31,139 nt of DNA from the NCBI GenBank assembly GCA_937901185.1, contig CALCHR010000008.1, positions 1 to 31,139 of the forward strand, written 5' to 3'. Below the pieces are notes generated by a model. The model did no database searches. It was not told where the DNA came from and was given only the letters and a program-made list of their open reading frames with translations. Source of the DNA: an uncultured Bacteroidales bacterium (GTDB lineage: Bacteria > Bacteroidota > Bacteroidia > Bacteroidales > Bacteroidaceae). Shown piece after piece: positions 7,285 through 17,841 of this stretch (positions are counted from its first letter, which is position 1; every line of letters starts with the position of its first letter). The position numbers and the translations under genes are program-made.

Positions 7285-9336
7285 TTAGGTTGTCTTTATA
7301 CTTTCAAGAGCTATACGTTTTGCTTCTTTTCGAGCAGGTTTGCCATTTTTTGTACGTGGGAGTTGGGGGACACAAATGTAGTGGCGTGGTTGTTCATATC
7401 GTGTTAGTTGTTCTTGACAATATTTTTTGATTGTTGCTTCATTAGTAGAACTACCTTCGTAAATAAGAGTGATAGCTTCACCAAGTTTGGCATGAGGGAT
7501 TGCTGTTATAAGAATAGGTATAGGCAGATTACTTAGTTTAGCTTCTAGCTCTTCTATTTGAAACTTCAAAGCTCCGCTACATATTGTATTATCAATACGC
7601 CCTAATATTTGGAAGTTACCGTTTGGAAAGATATGGGCTAAGTCGCAAGTGGTAATAGATTCTTTACATATATGTGGAGCATCTATTACTAAACATCCAT
7701 TCTCTGAAAGTTGGACATTAACACCTTCTAGTGGGATATAACCAAGGGAAGCATCTTTTCCATTGATACGTTGTAGCGCTATGTGAGAAAGTGTTTCAGT
7801 CATTCCATAACTACACCAAACTTCTCCAGGAAAATCTTTGAGGACTTCATACAATGTAGGAGAAATGGGGCCACCTCCGATTAAAAGGGTATGAATCGCA
7901 CGTAGCAGCCTTTTATCTTTTGTGTGGCATAAACTTTCGCAAACCTGCATTGGAGTCATGGCTGCAAAATGCGGAGGTTTACGTAGCTCTTTCAAAGGAC
8001 GAGATGTAGGCTTTCTTATAATTAGATTAAGTCCTCCTATAATAGATCTGACTACCATCATTTTTCCTGCAATATGGTTTACAGGAAGACATAATAAAGC
8101 TGTGTTTCCTGGGGATAGGTGTAGAGCTTTAATGGTAGTTTGGGCACTTGTTTCCATCCTTCTTTTTTCGGCATTAAAAGCATGAGGTGCTCCTGTTGAA
8201 CCAGATGTATAAAGAGTGGTCGTAGGAGAAAAACTTTTCCACTCTTCTATCCAATTAGCTACCGATTGATTAAAAGCTCTATCATCTTCACTCCCATTCC
8301 AAAGTTGGCCATTTTTGAGATTAAGACGTGTTTCTGTAAAGTTGGTCGTAAATAATTGTCCAGTACCTAATCCTTGTGGTGTAGGGGTAAGTATATTAGG
8401 CTGACTACACCAGGATGCAATAGCATTAAGTCCTATGTTTGATTCCAAAGCACTTGTTACCCAATAGGATATACCTCTTTGGGATGCTTCGGATATCCAT
8501 TCTTCTGCACCACAGAGACCACCATGTAGCGTTGGTTTCAGAATAATATAATGAGGTGCTATTTCTTTTAGTAGAGATTTTTTTTGTTCTAAAGAGTTAA
8601 TCCCAATGAGTTCTTCATCTAAAGCTATAGGGATAGGAGATTTTTTGCATAGTTCGCTCATTTTATTCCAATATCCAGCTGGAATGGGTTGCTCTATGCT
8701 ATGGATACCCCATTTTGAAAGAGTTTGTAGTTTGTACAAAGCATCGTTTGTTGAGAAAGCTCCATTAGCATCCAATCTAATTGATATGTCTTCTTCTCTG
8801 TAGCGCTCGCGGATTTTTTTTATGAGTCGCGTTTCGCTTTCAAAATCTATAGCTCCTACTTTAAGTTTGATACATGTATATCCATCTGTAAGTTTCTCAT
8901 CAATTCGTTGCTGCATTTCTTCAAAATTTCCCATCCAAACGAGTCCGTTTATAGGGATACTGCTAAGTCCGTTGCAAAAAGAAGTATTATAAAGTTTAAG
9001 GTAGTCTCCTTTTAGAGAAGCCTTAGCAGAAAGCATCGCTGTTTCTAACCCAAATAGAATAGAAGGGAATGCCCTTAGTTCTTCAATATTAAGTTCTCCA
9101 CCATTACGTTCTAGAGATTTGCAAAAATATTGTAGATGGCTTACATAGTTTTTTGTGAAGTCGGGACTTAAATCATATAAGGGGGCACATTCTCCGATTC
9201 CTAAAAAGGATCTTCCATTATCAGTCCCGCTTACAATGACATACCAGACCTGTTTGTTTAGATAAATCCCACGTGAAGTTTTTGCAGGATGTTTGAACTG
9301 GAGTTGTCGAGGAATTATTTTTGTTCTTAGTTCCAT
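7285..9336 (-). CDS. menC-menE: Fused o-succinylbenzoate synthase / o-succinylbenzoate-CoA ligase
   Basis: Two consecutive menaquinone steps in one 683-residue chain: dehydration of SHCHC to o-succinylbenzoate (MenC), then CoA activation through an adenylate (MenE). MenC covers about 1-345 and keeps the enolase-superfamily residues: Lys157 and Lys159 in KLK, metal ligands Asp189, Glu215 and Asp240, and Lys267. MenE covers about 350-683: P-loop YTSGSTG at 376-382, YGMTET at 510-515, and the C-terminal catalytic Lys of RTKNGK at about 666. The ligase half is short (about 330 residues) and lacks much of the usual N-terminal subdomain. No Met and no stop lies at the junction (about 345-355), so this is an in-frame fusion rather than two start sites. 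It begins 21 nt after menB. Confidence 0.9.
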   Translation of the reverse strand: MELRTKIIPRQLQFKHPAKTSRGIYLNKQVWYVIVSGTDNGRSFLGIGECAPLYDLSPDFTKNYVSHLQYFCKSLERNGGELNIEELRAFPSILFGLETAMLSAKASLKGDYLKLYNTSFCNGLSSIPINGLVWMGNFEEMQQRIDEKLTDGYTCIKLKVGAIDFESETRLIKKIRERYREEDISIRLDANGAFSTNDALYKLQTLSKWGIHSIEQPIPAGYWNKMSELCKKSPIPIALDEELIGINSLEQKKSLLKEIAPHYIILKPTLHGGLCGAEEWISEASQRGISYWVTSALESNIGLNAIASWCSQPNILTPTPQGLGTGQLFTTNFTETRLNLKNGQLWNGSEDDRAFNQSVANWIEEWKSFSPTTTLYTSGSTGAPHAFNAEKRRMETSAQTTIKALHLSPGNTALLCLPVNHIAGKMMVVRSIIGGLNLIIRKPTSRPLKELRKPPHFAAMTPMQVCESLCHTKDKRLLRAIHTLLIGGGPISPTLYEVLKDFPGEVWCSYGMTETLSHIALQRINGKDASLGYIPLEGVNVQLSENGCLVIDAPHICKESITTCDLAHIFPNGNFQILGRIDNTICSGALKFQIEELEAKLSNLPIPILITAIPHAKLGEAITLIYEGSSTNEATIKKYCQEQLTRYEQPRHYICVPQLPRTKNGKPARKEAKRIALESIKTT

Positions 9337-9357
9337 CTATTTAGATAAAATCAACCT

Positions 9358-10176
9358 TTAAGGTAGTTTGGGGAATTTTTTAAAGTCAGGCTTTCGTTTT
9401 TCTAAAAATGCTTTTCCTCCTTCGTGAGCTTCGTCAAGCATATAATATAGCATGGTTGCATCTCCTGCAAGTTGTTGTATGCCAGCTTGTCCATCTAGTT
9501 CTGCATTTAGTCCAGCTTTAATCATACGTAAAGCTAATGGAGAATGGAGCATCATTTCTTCAGCCCATAATACAACCTCATTTTCCAGTTGTTCCATGGG
9601 TACTACTTTATTAACCATTCCCATTCTTTCAGCCTCTTGAGCTGTATATTTTCTGCACATAAACCAGATTTCTCTAGCTTTTTTCTGTCCAACGATGCGG
9701 GCTAAATAAGATGCTCCAAAACCTGCATCAAAAGATCCAACTCGTGGACCAGTTTGCCCAAAGATTGCATTTTCTGAGGCTATTGTAAGGTCGCACATAA
9801 GGTGAAGAACATGGCCTCCACCTATCGCATACCCATTAACCATGGCTATTACAGGCTTAGGAAGTGTGCGAATTTGTTTTTGTACATCAAGTACATTAAG
9901 GCGTGGCACCCCATCATTTCCTACATATCCCCCACGACCTTTCACATTCATATCTCCTCCGGAACAAAAGGCTTTTTCTCCAGCACCAGTAAGAATTACT
10001 ATACTTATGTTTTGTTCCTCTCGACAATAGGTAAGAGCTTCGCTCATTTCTTTAACTGTAAGTGGAGTAAATGCATTATGGTAACGAGGACGATTGATTG
10101 TTATCTTAGCTATACCATTATAAAATTGAAACTTGATTTCTTTATAAGATTTGATATTCTCCCAAACTCTTTCCAT
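9358..10176 (-). CDS. menB: 1,4-dihydroxy-2-naphthoyl-CoA synthase
   Basis: Crotonase-fold enzyme that closes the second ring, converting o-succinylbenzoyl-CoA to 1,4-dihydroxy-2-naphthoyl-CoA. It has 272 residues, the normal length. The oxyanion-hole segments are CSGGD (71-75) and GYAIGGGH (115-122). The segment starting [13 protein letters not shown] (140-152) has Gln141 and Gly143, and with Trp171 this matches the bicarbonate-dependent MenB type described for E. coli, so bicarbonate use is likely. It is preceded by menD with a 7-nt gap and followed by menC-menE with a 21-nt gap, in one minus-strand operon. A generic enoyl-CoA hydratase is excluded by these motifs and the context. Confidence 0.95.
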   Translation of the reverse strand: MERVWENIKSYKEIKFQFYNGIAKITINRPRYHNAFTPLTVKEMSEALTYCREEQNISIVILTGAGEKAFCSGGDMNVKGRGGYVGNDGVPRLNVLDVQKQIRTLPKPVIAMVNGYAIGGGHVLHLMCDLTIASENAIFGQTGPRVGSFDAGFGASYLARIVGQKKAREIWFMCRKYTAQEAERMGMVNKVVPMEQLENEVVLWAEEMMLHSPLALRMIKAGLNAELDGQAGIQQLAGDATMLYYMLDEAHEGGKAFLEKRKPDFKKFPKLP

Positions 10177-10183
10177 ATAAGTT

Positions 10184-11857
10184 TTATTCTATGATTAATT
10201 GTTGATAAAATGTGTGTATATTTTTTAGGTCAATCTCATTATCTGTTTGGTTGGTGAAAACTTCCAAAAGAATAGGACGCAGATTGTTATTTTTTATTAA
10301 ACGGGGTAGATGGTTAGATAATTCATTATAGCTTTGAGCAGAATAATACTCAATATTATAACTTTCAGCAATACCTTTGGCTGTGTATGTATGATTGGCT
10401 GCAATATAATGGTCAAGAGCAGGACTGGAATCTAGACCTTTTAGCCTTTTAAATATTTGTCCGCCACCGTTATTGAATAGTATGATGCGTAAATTCTCTG
10501 TTAGCATGTTATTCCATAGAGCATTATTGTCATAGAAGAAACTTAAATCCCCTATAAAAATAAATACCTTACCTTTATATGCTAATGAATACCCCACAGC
10601 CGTAGATAAAGAGCCTTCTATTCCATTTACTCCTCTATTGCAATATATTTTTTGTTCCTTACTTGTGAAAAAATAGGTGGCATTGCGTATGGAAGAACTA
10701 TTAGCTAAATGAAGAGCATACTCATCTTCTAATTTTAATAGATTTTGGGAAATCATCTGCATAATCCCAAGATCTGAAAATTTAGTTAGTTTATATCCGT
10801 TTTTCTCTACAAGTTGCTCTTTTAATCTATCCAAAACTCTTTGAGCAGAAGCTACATTTTTGTTTGATGGTAGGATTTCTTGTAGTTTTTTTAATATGGG
10901 TAACTCTTTATTCCTGATAACCTTTTCAAGGTGTTTGAATGTGTCTGGAGAATCTTTTCCTGGTTCAATTCTGATTACCTTACATTGCATAGAAGCCTGT
11001 AGCTGAAGTTTCAATTGCTTGTTTACCATGTTGCCACCAATATGAATAACAACATCTGGTTGTAGGTTCAATTTATTAAAAAGTTCTTCCCATAGGGTGG
11101 TTCTCCAAGATAGTGAAGTATTGGCTACAATTTCTGGTAATACAAGTAGTTGTTGATTCTTGTCAAGTTCTTCGTAGGGCAATTCTTGAAAATCAAATTG
11201 CCCCATGATGAGAACCGGAAGTTGGGCTTTTTTTATAGTATCAATATCTGTATTGTCTAATTCTGTGGTATCATTGTTCTCTATGGGAGTCTTTTGGTGA
11301 ACAGAAACTTTTGGAAGAGATGGAGATACAAATTGGAATAATGGTTCGGAGATAGGAATATTGATGTGTACAGGTTGTATTCCATTTTCCGTAAGAGCAA
11401 TTAATGCTTTTTCTATCTGGAAGATACATTCTTTTTCTTCTGCAGCATCTGTTGGCTCACATAATTGCGTACTATAAGCGTAAGGCTCTAAAGCCTTGTT
11501 TTGTATCAAAGTTTGTCCATCTAGCTGGCCGATTCGTTCAGGAGGCCTATCGGCAGAGATGATAAGTAGGGGGGTATGTCGATAATAAGCTTCAGCAACA
11601 GCAGGCAATGTGTTTAATAAAGCAGTTCCAGAAGTCACACAGACAGCACACGGACTCTGAGTTGCAATGCTTATGCCGATTGCAACAAAAGCAGCACTTC
11701 TCTCATCTGTAACAGGGTATAGCTTAAAATATGAATGGTTATGCAGATTGTGTATAATGGGCGCATTGCGTGAGCCAGGGCATACAACAACATTTTTAAT
11801 TCCATACTCTATGAGATATGCTGTCAGAAGATTTATATTTTTCTTATCGCAGAACAT
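10184..11857 (-). CDS. menD: SEPHCHC synthase
   Basis: Thiamine diphosphate and Mg-dependent enzyme that adds succinic semialdehyde (from 2-oxoglutarate) to isochorismate, the first committed menaquinone step. From the Met codon at 11857 it has 557 residues, near family length, starting [11 protein letters not shown]. An upstream in-frame ATG at 11872 would add five residues and overlap menF by 11 nt; the shorter form matches how family members begin and leaves a 4-nt gap. Conserved parts are [10 protein letters not shown] near the N-terminus, the DERSAAF segment with the cofactor-activating Glu52, and the C-terminal TPP/Mg motif [14 protein letters not shown]. It sits between menF and menB. 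Confidence 0.95.
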   Translation of the reverse strand: MFCDKKNINLLTAYLIEYGIKNVVVCPGSRNAPIIHNLHNHSYFKLYPVTDERSAAFVAIGISIATQSPCAVCVTSGTALLNTLPAVAEAYYRHTPLLIISADRPPERIGQLDGQTLIQNKALEPYAYSTQLCEPTDAAEEKECIFQIEKALIALTENGIQPVHINIPISEPLFQFVSPSLPKVSVHQKTPIENNDTTELDNTDIDTIKKAQLPVLIMGQFDFQELPYEELDKNQQLLVLPEIVANTSLSWRTTLWEELFNKLNLQPDVVIHIGGNMVNKQLKLQLQASMQCKVIRIEPGKDSPDTFKHLEKVIRNKELPILKKLQEILPSNKNVASAQRVLDRLKEQLVEKNGYKLTKFSDLGIMQMISQNLLKLEDEYALHLANSSSIRNATYFFTSKEQKIYCNRGVNGIEGSLSTAVGYSLAYKGKVFIFIGDLSFFYDNNALWNNMLTENLRIILFNNGGGQIFKRLKGLDSSPALDHYIAANHTYTAKGIAESYNIEYYSAQSYNELSNHLPRLIKNNNLRPILLEVFTNQTDNEIDLKNIHTFYQQLIIE

Positions 11858-11861
11858 CTTT

Positions 11862-12932
11862 TTACTTCTCAAACAATTCTCGCATGGTATTTAATTTCCG
11901 CTCCGTCTCTTCCCATTCATCCCTTTCCTTGCTCTCTGCTAAGACACCTCCGCCAGCATATAGTGTAGCTTGGTTATTAACTATATTCATACAGCGAAGG
12001 GTTACATAAAATTTTGTAGATTCATTATCAATAAGCCCACTAAATCCAGCATAGTATTTTCTGTTTATTTGTTCATGCTGCAGCAAGATTTTTTGGATTC
12101 TATCTGTGGGGGTTCCGCAGATAGCGGGGGTGGGATGAAGTTGACCAATGAGGTCTAAAGAAGAGTAGGGTAGTTTCATTTGAAACTTAAAGTCTGTTCG
12201 CAAGTGGATAATTTTACCATATTGTATAGGGTATGTATCCGTCTTTTGTAGATCTATTGCGTATGGACTTAGTTGCTCTTCTATAAATTCAGTAACATAA
12301 AGGTGCTCTTTTCTGTTTTTCTCGCTCCAATTGTCGGTCTGTAGAAATTTCTTATTATCTGCAGACATGGTTCCGGCTAGAGCCATAGTTTGGCAGTGGA
12401 TATTTTCTTGGCTAAGTAACAGTTCCGGAGTTGCTGTAATCCAGAAACCTGTAAGGGGAGTATACCATAATGCAATATAGCTATGATGATAACTTTTGCA
12501 GGCTTTAAGAAAAAGGTTGTAAATATTTAATATAGAATATTCTTGTAGCTTAATTTCTTCTTTCCTGGCTAATACAATTTTCTTATAAGCATGTTCTGCC
12601 AGTTTTTGATGTATATCTCTAAACGCCTGCTGATATAGGCTTTTCCCGTTACAAGTGACCTCTCCATTCTTTAGGGTTTCGGAATGTTCTTTAGGTAGAG
12701 AATATGTGGATATATTTATTTTATCTAATAATATATATGGAGTTTCTGCTGTGGGAAAAAAAGGAGCTATCAGGAATCCTCTTGTTTCTTTTATAGCTGT
12801 AAGATTGAGGTACGTCTTTGGAGCATCCTTTTGATATCCAATATAGAATTCTGTAGATTGAGGAAAGCGAAATAGTACAAACGAACTATTTGTACATTTT
12901 TGTTCCAAATCTACTTCATCTAGACCTAGCAT
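11862..12932 (-). CDS. menF: Isochorismate synthase
   Basis: Converts chorismate to isochorismate, the branch into menaquinone. The 356-residue protein is a compact chorismate-binding enzyme. Visible motifs: KKIVLAR (117-123) with the likely general-base Lys118, MALAGT (183-188), HPTPAICGTP (266-275), YYAGFSGLID (293-302), and the C-terminal AGGGVLAES and EWEETERK with metal-binding Glu residues. The short N-terminal region is typical of Bacteroidales forms. The ATG at 12932 lies 21 nt downstream of a lipoprotein gene on the same strand; I see no TAnnTTTG box in the gap, so it may depend on read-through from that gene. PabB/TrpE-type synthases are less likely given the men neighbours. Confidence 0.92.
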   Translation of the reverse strand: MLGLDEVDLEQKCTNSSFVLFRFPQSTEFYIGYQKDAPKTYLNLTAIKETRGFLIAPFFPTAETPYILLDKINISTYSLPKEHSETLKNGEVTCNGKSLYQQAFRDIHQKLAEHAYKKIVLARKEEIKLQEYSILNIYNLFLKACKSYHHSYIALWYTPLTGFWITATPELLLSQENIHCQTMALAGTMSADNKKFLQTDNWSEKNRKEHLYVTEFIEEQLSPYAIDLQKTDTYPIQYGKIIHLRTDFKFQMKLPYSSLDLIGQLHPTPAICGTPTDRIQKILLQHEQINRKYYAGFSGLIDNESTKFYVTLRCMNIVNNQATLYAGGGVLAESKERDEWEETERKLNTMRELFEK

Positions 12933-12953
12933 ATATAATATTATTGTGAGAGG

Positions 12954-13778
12954 TTATTTTTTGCTATCTTCGTAAGTATAAACTACCGATGCTTGTTTCC
13001 CCATATAGCTATAATTGCAGAGTGTGATATTCTGGCTCTTATCATCTCTGTAATATTTGAATTCCACAGTAGTGTTTTTTTCATTGTCTTTATAGCCGCT
13101 AATCTTTATTTTCCCAACAAGATTCTTTGTGGGGCGACCAAATAAACCAGCGTAGTATAAATGCTCAAATCCTAGAAGACCAAATTCTTTAGATATGGTT
13201 TCAGGAAGCAAACCATTATCGTTTAGCTCATTTGAAGCTGTTAGTTGAATCAGAATGGGAGCATTTTCTTCCATTTCATATCTGATGGTTGAAAGGTTAC
13301 CTTGGGCATCATAGTTGATAGAAGCTTTGGTATTGTATTTGTTAGCTCCAAAATTCTCATCATTAAATTTTTTGTTCCATCCAGCCAATCTACCATCTTG
13401 ATAATGAAATTGATATTCATCGGTATTTACGGTCATTTGTTCTATAAGGCCTACAGCATTTAAGGTTACTTTCATAGCTCTATCACCAGAATTTTTGATG
13501 CTGATGCTATTGGGGTGATAAGAAATATTGCTGGTATATGAAATCGGCATCATAGAAGTGTAGTTTGTTCCTTCAGCCTTTACCAACCAATCTTGGTTGT
13601 ATGCAAAGGTCCAGTCAAAGCATTCATTGGCATTACCATTGTGCGTGATGCTCAATAGCTTTGATTCTCCACTTGAAGGTATTTGAGGCTTCAATATAGG
13701 TTCTTCATCGTCAGAGCATGCTGCAGTTATCAATAAGAATGAGTAGCAAAGTGTGGTGTAGAGTTTTGAAAGTTTCAT
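12954..13778 (-). CDS. Surface-type lipoprotein, DUF4595-like
   Basis: The protein has 274 residues from the Met codon at 13778, starting MKLSKLYTTL. The frame opens at 13811, but the extra 11 residues precede a normal signal peptide and run into the promoter. The lipobox ends in ITAAC with lipidated Cys21, followed by SDDEE, an acidic stretch like the Bacteroidetes lipoprotein export signal that sends proteins to the cell surface. The mature part is beta-rich with YD-repeat-like segments (YQDGRLAGW, YDAQGNLSTIRYE), resembling DUF4595 proteins. No function is known. It lies directly upstream of menF (21-nt gap), so it may be first in the menaquinone transcript. The lipoprotein call is firm; the DUF assignment is moderate. 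Confidence 0.78.
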   Translation of the reverse strand: MKLSKLYTTLCYSFLLITAACSDDEEPILKPQIPSSGESKLLSITHNGNANECFDWTFAYNQDWLVKAEGTNYTSMMPISYTSNISYHPNSISIKNSGDRAMKVTLNAVGLIEQMTVNTDEYQFHYQDGRLAGWNKKFNDENFGANKYNTKASINYDAQGNLSTIRYEMEENAPILIQLTASNELNDNGLLPETISKEFGLLGFEHLYYAGLFGRPTKNLVGKIKISGYKDNEKNTTVEFKYYRDDKSQNITLCNYSYMGKQASVVYTYEDSKK

Positions 13779-13808
13779 AAATGATAGTTCTAAATGTTTC
13801 TTTGAATG

Positions 13809-13816
13809 CAAACTTA
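13809..13816 (-). promoter_or_regulatory. Promoter -7 box for the lipoprotein (and perhaps the men genes)
   Basis: The minus-strand reading is TAAGTTTG, an exact TAnnTTTG match ending 30 nt before the start at 13778. As no promoter box is visible directly before menF, it may also drive menFDB-CE. A -33 TTTG is not obvious. Confidence 0.5.
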
Positions 13817-13925
13817 CATAAAAATATTAGGATGGGTAAGAAAATGACTTCGAAAATATTAAAGAGAGGCGATTTTAAGGGAGTGAATTAAGGGGCTAAA
13901 TTAAGAATATATTGTCTGTCGAATT

Positions 13926-14009
13926 CTTAGGCCTTTATTAAGAAAAACTAGTAGTTACCGAAATTTTCCTAGTAGTTACCGAAATTCACCTAGCTTTTAC
14001 CTAAGAAAT
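13926..14009 (+). repeat. 84-bp interspersed element, copy 2
   Basis: Four 21-bp units start at 13926, 13947, 13968 and 13989; each begins C(T/C)TAG or ACTAG. Units two and three are nearly identical (TAGTAGTTACCGAAATT shared) and unit four keeps TTACC. The ends are inverted, CTTAGG at the left and CCTAAG at 13999-14004. It sits in the 430-bp gap between the lipoprotein promoter and tRNA-Pro. Other copies are at 2037-2120 and 24922-25005. Confidence 0.87.
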
Positions 14010-14187
14010 GCCTTAAATGTAGTCTGATTATTAGCTAGTTACAAATGTGGATTTAATGCATTTAGGGTGGGAGGTAAACTGCAAAAGGTACCATTGGCTT
14101 ATTGGTATATTTTTTTGAGATATATTTTCTATTTAAGAAATATTAAAAAAATGCCTTTTGCATATAGCCTATTATAAAAAAAAGTAT

Positions 14188-14195
14188 TACTTTTG
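14188..14195 (+). promoter_or_regulatory. Promoter -7 box for tRNA-Pro
   Basis: TACTTTTG is an exact TAnnTTTG match, 15 nt upstream of the mature tRNA 5' end. The nearest upstream TTTG (14157-14160) is 27 nt away, longer than usual, so the -33 element is uncertain. Confidence 0.55.
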
Positions 14196-14210
14196 CATCG
14201 AATTTTTCAA

Positions 14211-14285
14211 CGGGGTGTAGCGCAGTCCGGTTAGCGCACCTGCTTTGGGAGCAGGGGGTCGAAGGTTCGAATCCTTTCACCCCGA
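14211..14285 (+). tRNA. tRNA-Pro (anticodon TGG)
   Basis: A full cloverleaf is visible: 7-bp acceptor stem CGGGGTG with CACCCCG, D arm GCGCAGTCCGGTTAGCGC, anticodon stem CCTGC/GCAGG around loop TTTGGGA (anticodon TGG), T arm with GGTTCGAATCC, and discriminator A at 14285. CCA is not encoded. It is followed by a strong terminator, so it is a single-gene unit between the lipoprotein and ABC-F genes. Confidence 0.97.
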
Positions 14286-14294
14286 CAATAAGAC

Positions 14295-14334
14295 GGGTTG
14301 ATTTTCTGGAAGAAAGAAAGTCAATCCTTTTTTT
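14295..14334 (+). terminator. Rho-independent terminator after tRNA-Pro
   Basis: The GGTTGATTTTCT arm pairs with AGAAAGTCAATCC, with one bulged base and one G-T pair, followed directly by a run of seven T. It begins 10 nt after the tRNA, so it likely ends the tRNA transcript. Confidence 0.8.
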
Positions 14335-14389
14335 ACTAGTAAGTTCAAAGAAAAGTAACTTTAAGAAATAAGTTTAATCAGAAAAATAA

Positions 14390-16015
<1,626 letters not shown>

Positions 16016-16083
16016 TTATTGTAAATACTAGAAATGGTATAGTTTTTGCAATGAGAAATATGTAATGCAATAAAAGAATAAAT

Positions 16084-16653
16084 ATGACAATGGAAGAACA
16101 AAAGAACCAACAAGAAGAACTTGAAACAAAGGTTGAAACTGGCGAAAATGTGCAGGAAGCAAACCAAGAGTCAAAGGAATTTGATATAGAAATTTCTGAT
16201 GCAGAAAAACTTTTACAGGCTGAAGAACAAATTGCAGCCTTAAAAGATCAATATCTGCGACAAGTGGCAGAATTTGATAATTTCCGCAAACGAACTATCA
16301 AAGAAAAGACAGAGTTAATATTGAATGGTGGAGAGAAAGTTTTGTCCAGTTTGTTGCCTGTGCTTGATGATTTAGAAAGAGCCCAAGATAATATTCAAAA
16401 ATCTGAGGATATAGAAGGACTTAAAGAAGGTGTGGAGTTGATTGTAAGTAAACTTCTTAAAACCCTAGAACAACAAGGCCTAAAGAAAATAGATACAGAT
16501 AATAAAGATTTTGATACCGATTTTCATGAAGCCATCGCTTTAATTCCGACAGAATTAGAAGAACAGAAAAATAAGATTATAGACTGTGTTCAAACGGGCT
16601 ATATGCTAAATGAAAGAGTGATTCGTCATGCCAAGGTAGTGGTTGGACAATAA
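16084..16653 (+). CDS. grpE: Nucleotide exchange factor GrpE
   Basis: Releases ADP from DnaK so that the chaperone can rebind ATP and let go of substrate; works as a dimer in the cytoplasm. The 189-residue protein has the usual layout: an acidic, Gln/Glu-rich disordered N-terminus (about 1-45), a long coiled coil (about 50-110, including QYLRQVAEFDNFRKRT), a four-helix part, and the C-terminal beta domain ending MLNERVIRHAKVVVG, a strong family signature. dnaJ starts 12 nt downstream, so the two are co-transcribed; dnaK is not in the window. The ATG at 16084 is the first in frame. Confidence 0.96.
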   Translation: MTMEEQKNQQEELETKVETGENVQEANQESKEFDIEISDAEKLLQAEEQIAALKDQYLRQVAEFDNFRKRTIKEKTELILNGGEKVLSSLLPVLDDLERAQDNIQKSEDIEGLKEGVELIVSKLLKTLEQQGLKKIDTDNKDFDTDFHEAIALIPTELEEQKNKIIDCVQTGYMLNERVIRHAKVVVGQ

Positions 16654-16665
16654 TATATAAAAGAA

Positions 16666-17841
16666 ATGGCTGAAGAATTTGACTACTATAAAATTCTTGG
16701 TGTAGAACGCAATGCTACACAAGATGAAATAAAGCGTGCTTACAAGAAGACTGCCGTAAAATGGCATCCTGATAGATGGGAAGGTAAAAGTCCGGAAGAA
16801 AAGAAGGATGCAGAGGAAAAATTCAAGCAAGCAGCAGAAGCTTACGATGTTCTGAGTGACCCTAACAAACGTAGCCGTTACGACCAATTTGGAAAAGCTG
16901 GTGTAGAAGGAACCGGTGGATTTGGTGGATTTGGCCAAGGTATGGACATGAATGACATCTTCTCTCATTTTGGAGATATTTTTGAAGAAATGGGTTTTGG
17001 AGGATTTGGTCATGGATATGGAAGAGGTAGACAAAGAAGACCACAATATAAAGGAAGCGATTTGCGACTTAAGGTAAAACTTAACTTGTCTGAAATAGCA
17101 AATGGTACAACTAAGAAATTCAAGGTTAAAAAAAATATTACTTGTACTTCTTGTGGAGGTTCTGGTTGTGAAAAAGGTACTTCGACCGAAACTTGTACTT
17201 CTTGTGGAGGACAAGGATATGTGCTACGAAGCCAACGTAGTTTCTTAGGTATGGTACAGACGCAAGAACCTTGTCCTGTTTGTGGCGGAGAAGGTGTGAT
17301 TATTAAGCATAAATGTAAGACTTGTGGTGGAGAAGGCGTAACTAGCGGTGAAGAAATAGTAGAAATCCAGATTCCGGCAGGTGTTTCAGATGGAATGGTT
17401 GTTAATGTTCCTGGAAAAGGAAATGCTGCCAAACACAATGGTATCCCAGGAAATATACAAGTACTGATAGAGGAAGAACCTCATCCCCAACTGTTACGTG
17501 ATGAGAATGACTTGATATATAATCTATTGTTGACAATACCACAAGCTGTCTTGGGAGATACTGTAGAAGTTCCTACCATAGATGGTAAAGCTCGTATTAA
17601 GATTGAACCAGGAACACAACCAGGAACCGCGCTTCGCCTTAGAGGAAAGGGATTACCTGCCGTTCAGGGATATGGCTATGGTAAAGGTGATATTGTGGTT
17701 AATATCAGTGTGTATATACCAGAAGCACTTTCTAAAGAGGAAAAAAATGCTTTTGAGAAGATGAAGGATAGTGACCATTTGAAGGGGACACAGTCCATAA
17801 AAGATAAGATATTCAAAACATTCCGTTCTTATTTTAACTAA
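16666..17841 (+). CDS. dnaJ: Chaperone DnaJ (Hsp40, type I)
   Basis: J-domain co-chaperone that delivers unfolded proteins to DnaK and triggers its ATPase. All type I parts are present in 391 residues: J domain 5-73 with His34-Pro35-Asp36, a Gly/Phe-rich linker (about 83-120), a zinc domain with four CxxCxGxG-like repeats (Cys160/163, 177/180, 203/206, 217/220), and the C-terminal substrate-binding beta domains (about 225-375). It lies 12 nt after grpE, and its stop codon overlaps the folC start by one base (TAATG), so grpE, dnaJ and folC look translationally linked. Confidence 0.97.
   Translation: MAEEFDYYKILGVERNATQDEIKRAYKKTAVKWHPDRWEGKSPEEKKDAEEKFKQAAEAYDVLSDPNKRSRYDQFGKAGVEGTGGFGGFGQGMDMNDIFSHFGDIFEEMGFGGFGHGYGRGRQRRPQYKGSDLRLKVKLNLSEIANGTTKKFKVKKNITCTSCGGSGCEKGTSTETCTSCGGQGYVLRSQRSFLGMVQTQEPCPVCGGEGVIIKHKCKTCGGEGVTSGEEIVEIQIPAGVSDGMVVNVPGKGNAAKHNGIPGNIQVLIEEEPHPQLLRDENDLIYNLLLTIPQAVLGDTVEVPTIDGKARIKIEPGTQPGTALRLRGKGLPAVQGYGYGKGDIVVNISVYIPEALSKEEKNAFEKMKDSDHLKGTQSIKDKIFKTFRSYFN

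Noticed and set aside
7285..13778. Complete menaquinone gene cluster including menH and menA
   Set aside because: Neither a MenH-type alpha/beta hydrolase nor a MenA prenyltransferase is present between the men genes; they must be elsewhere or absent.
16606..17214. 202-residue open frame antisense to dnaJ
   Set aside because: Low-complexity Ser/Thr/Phe composition is typical of the antisense of a Gly/Lys-rich gene; no independent signal supports it.
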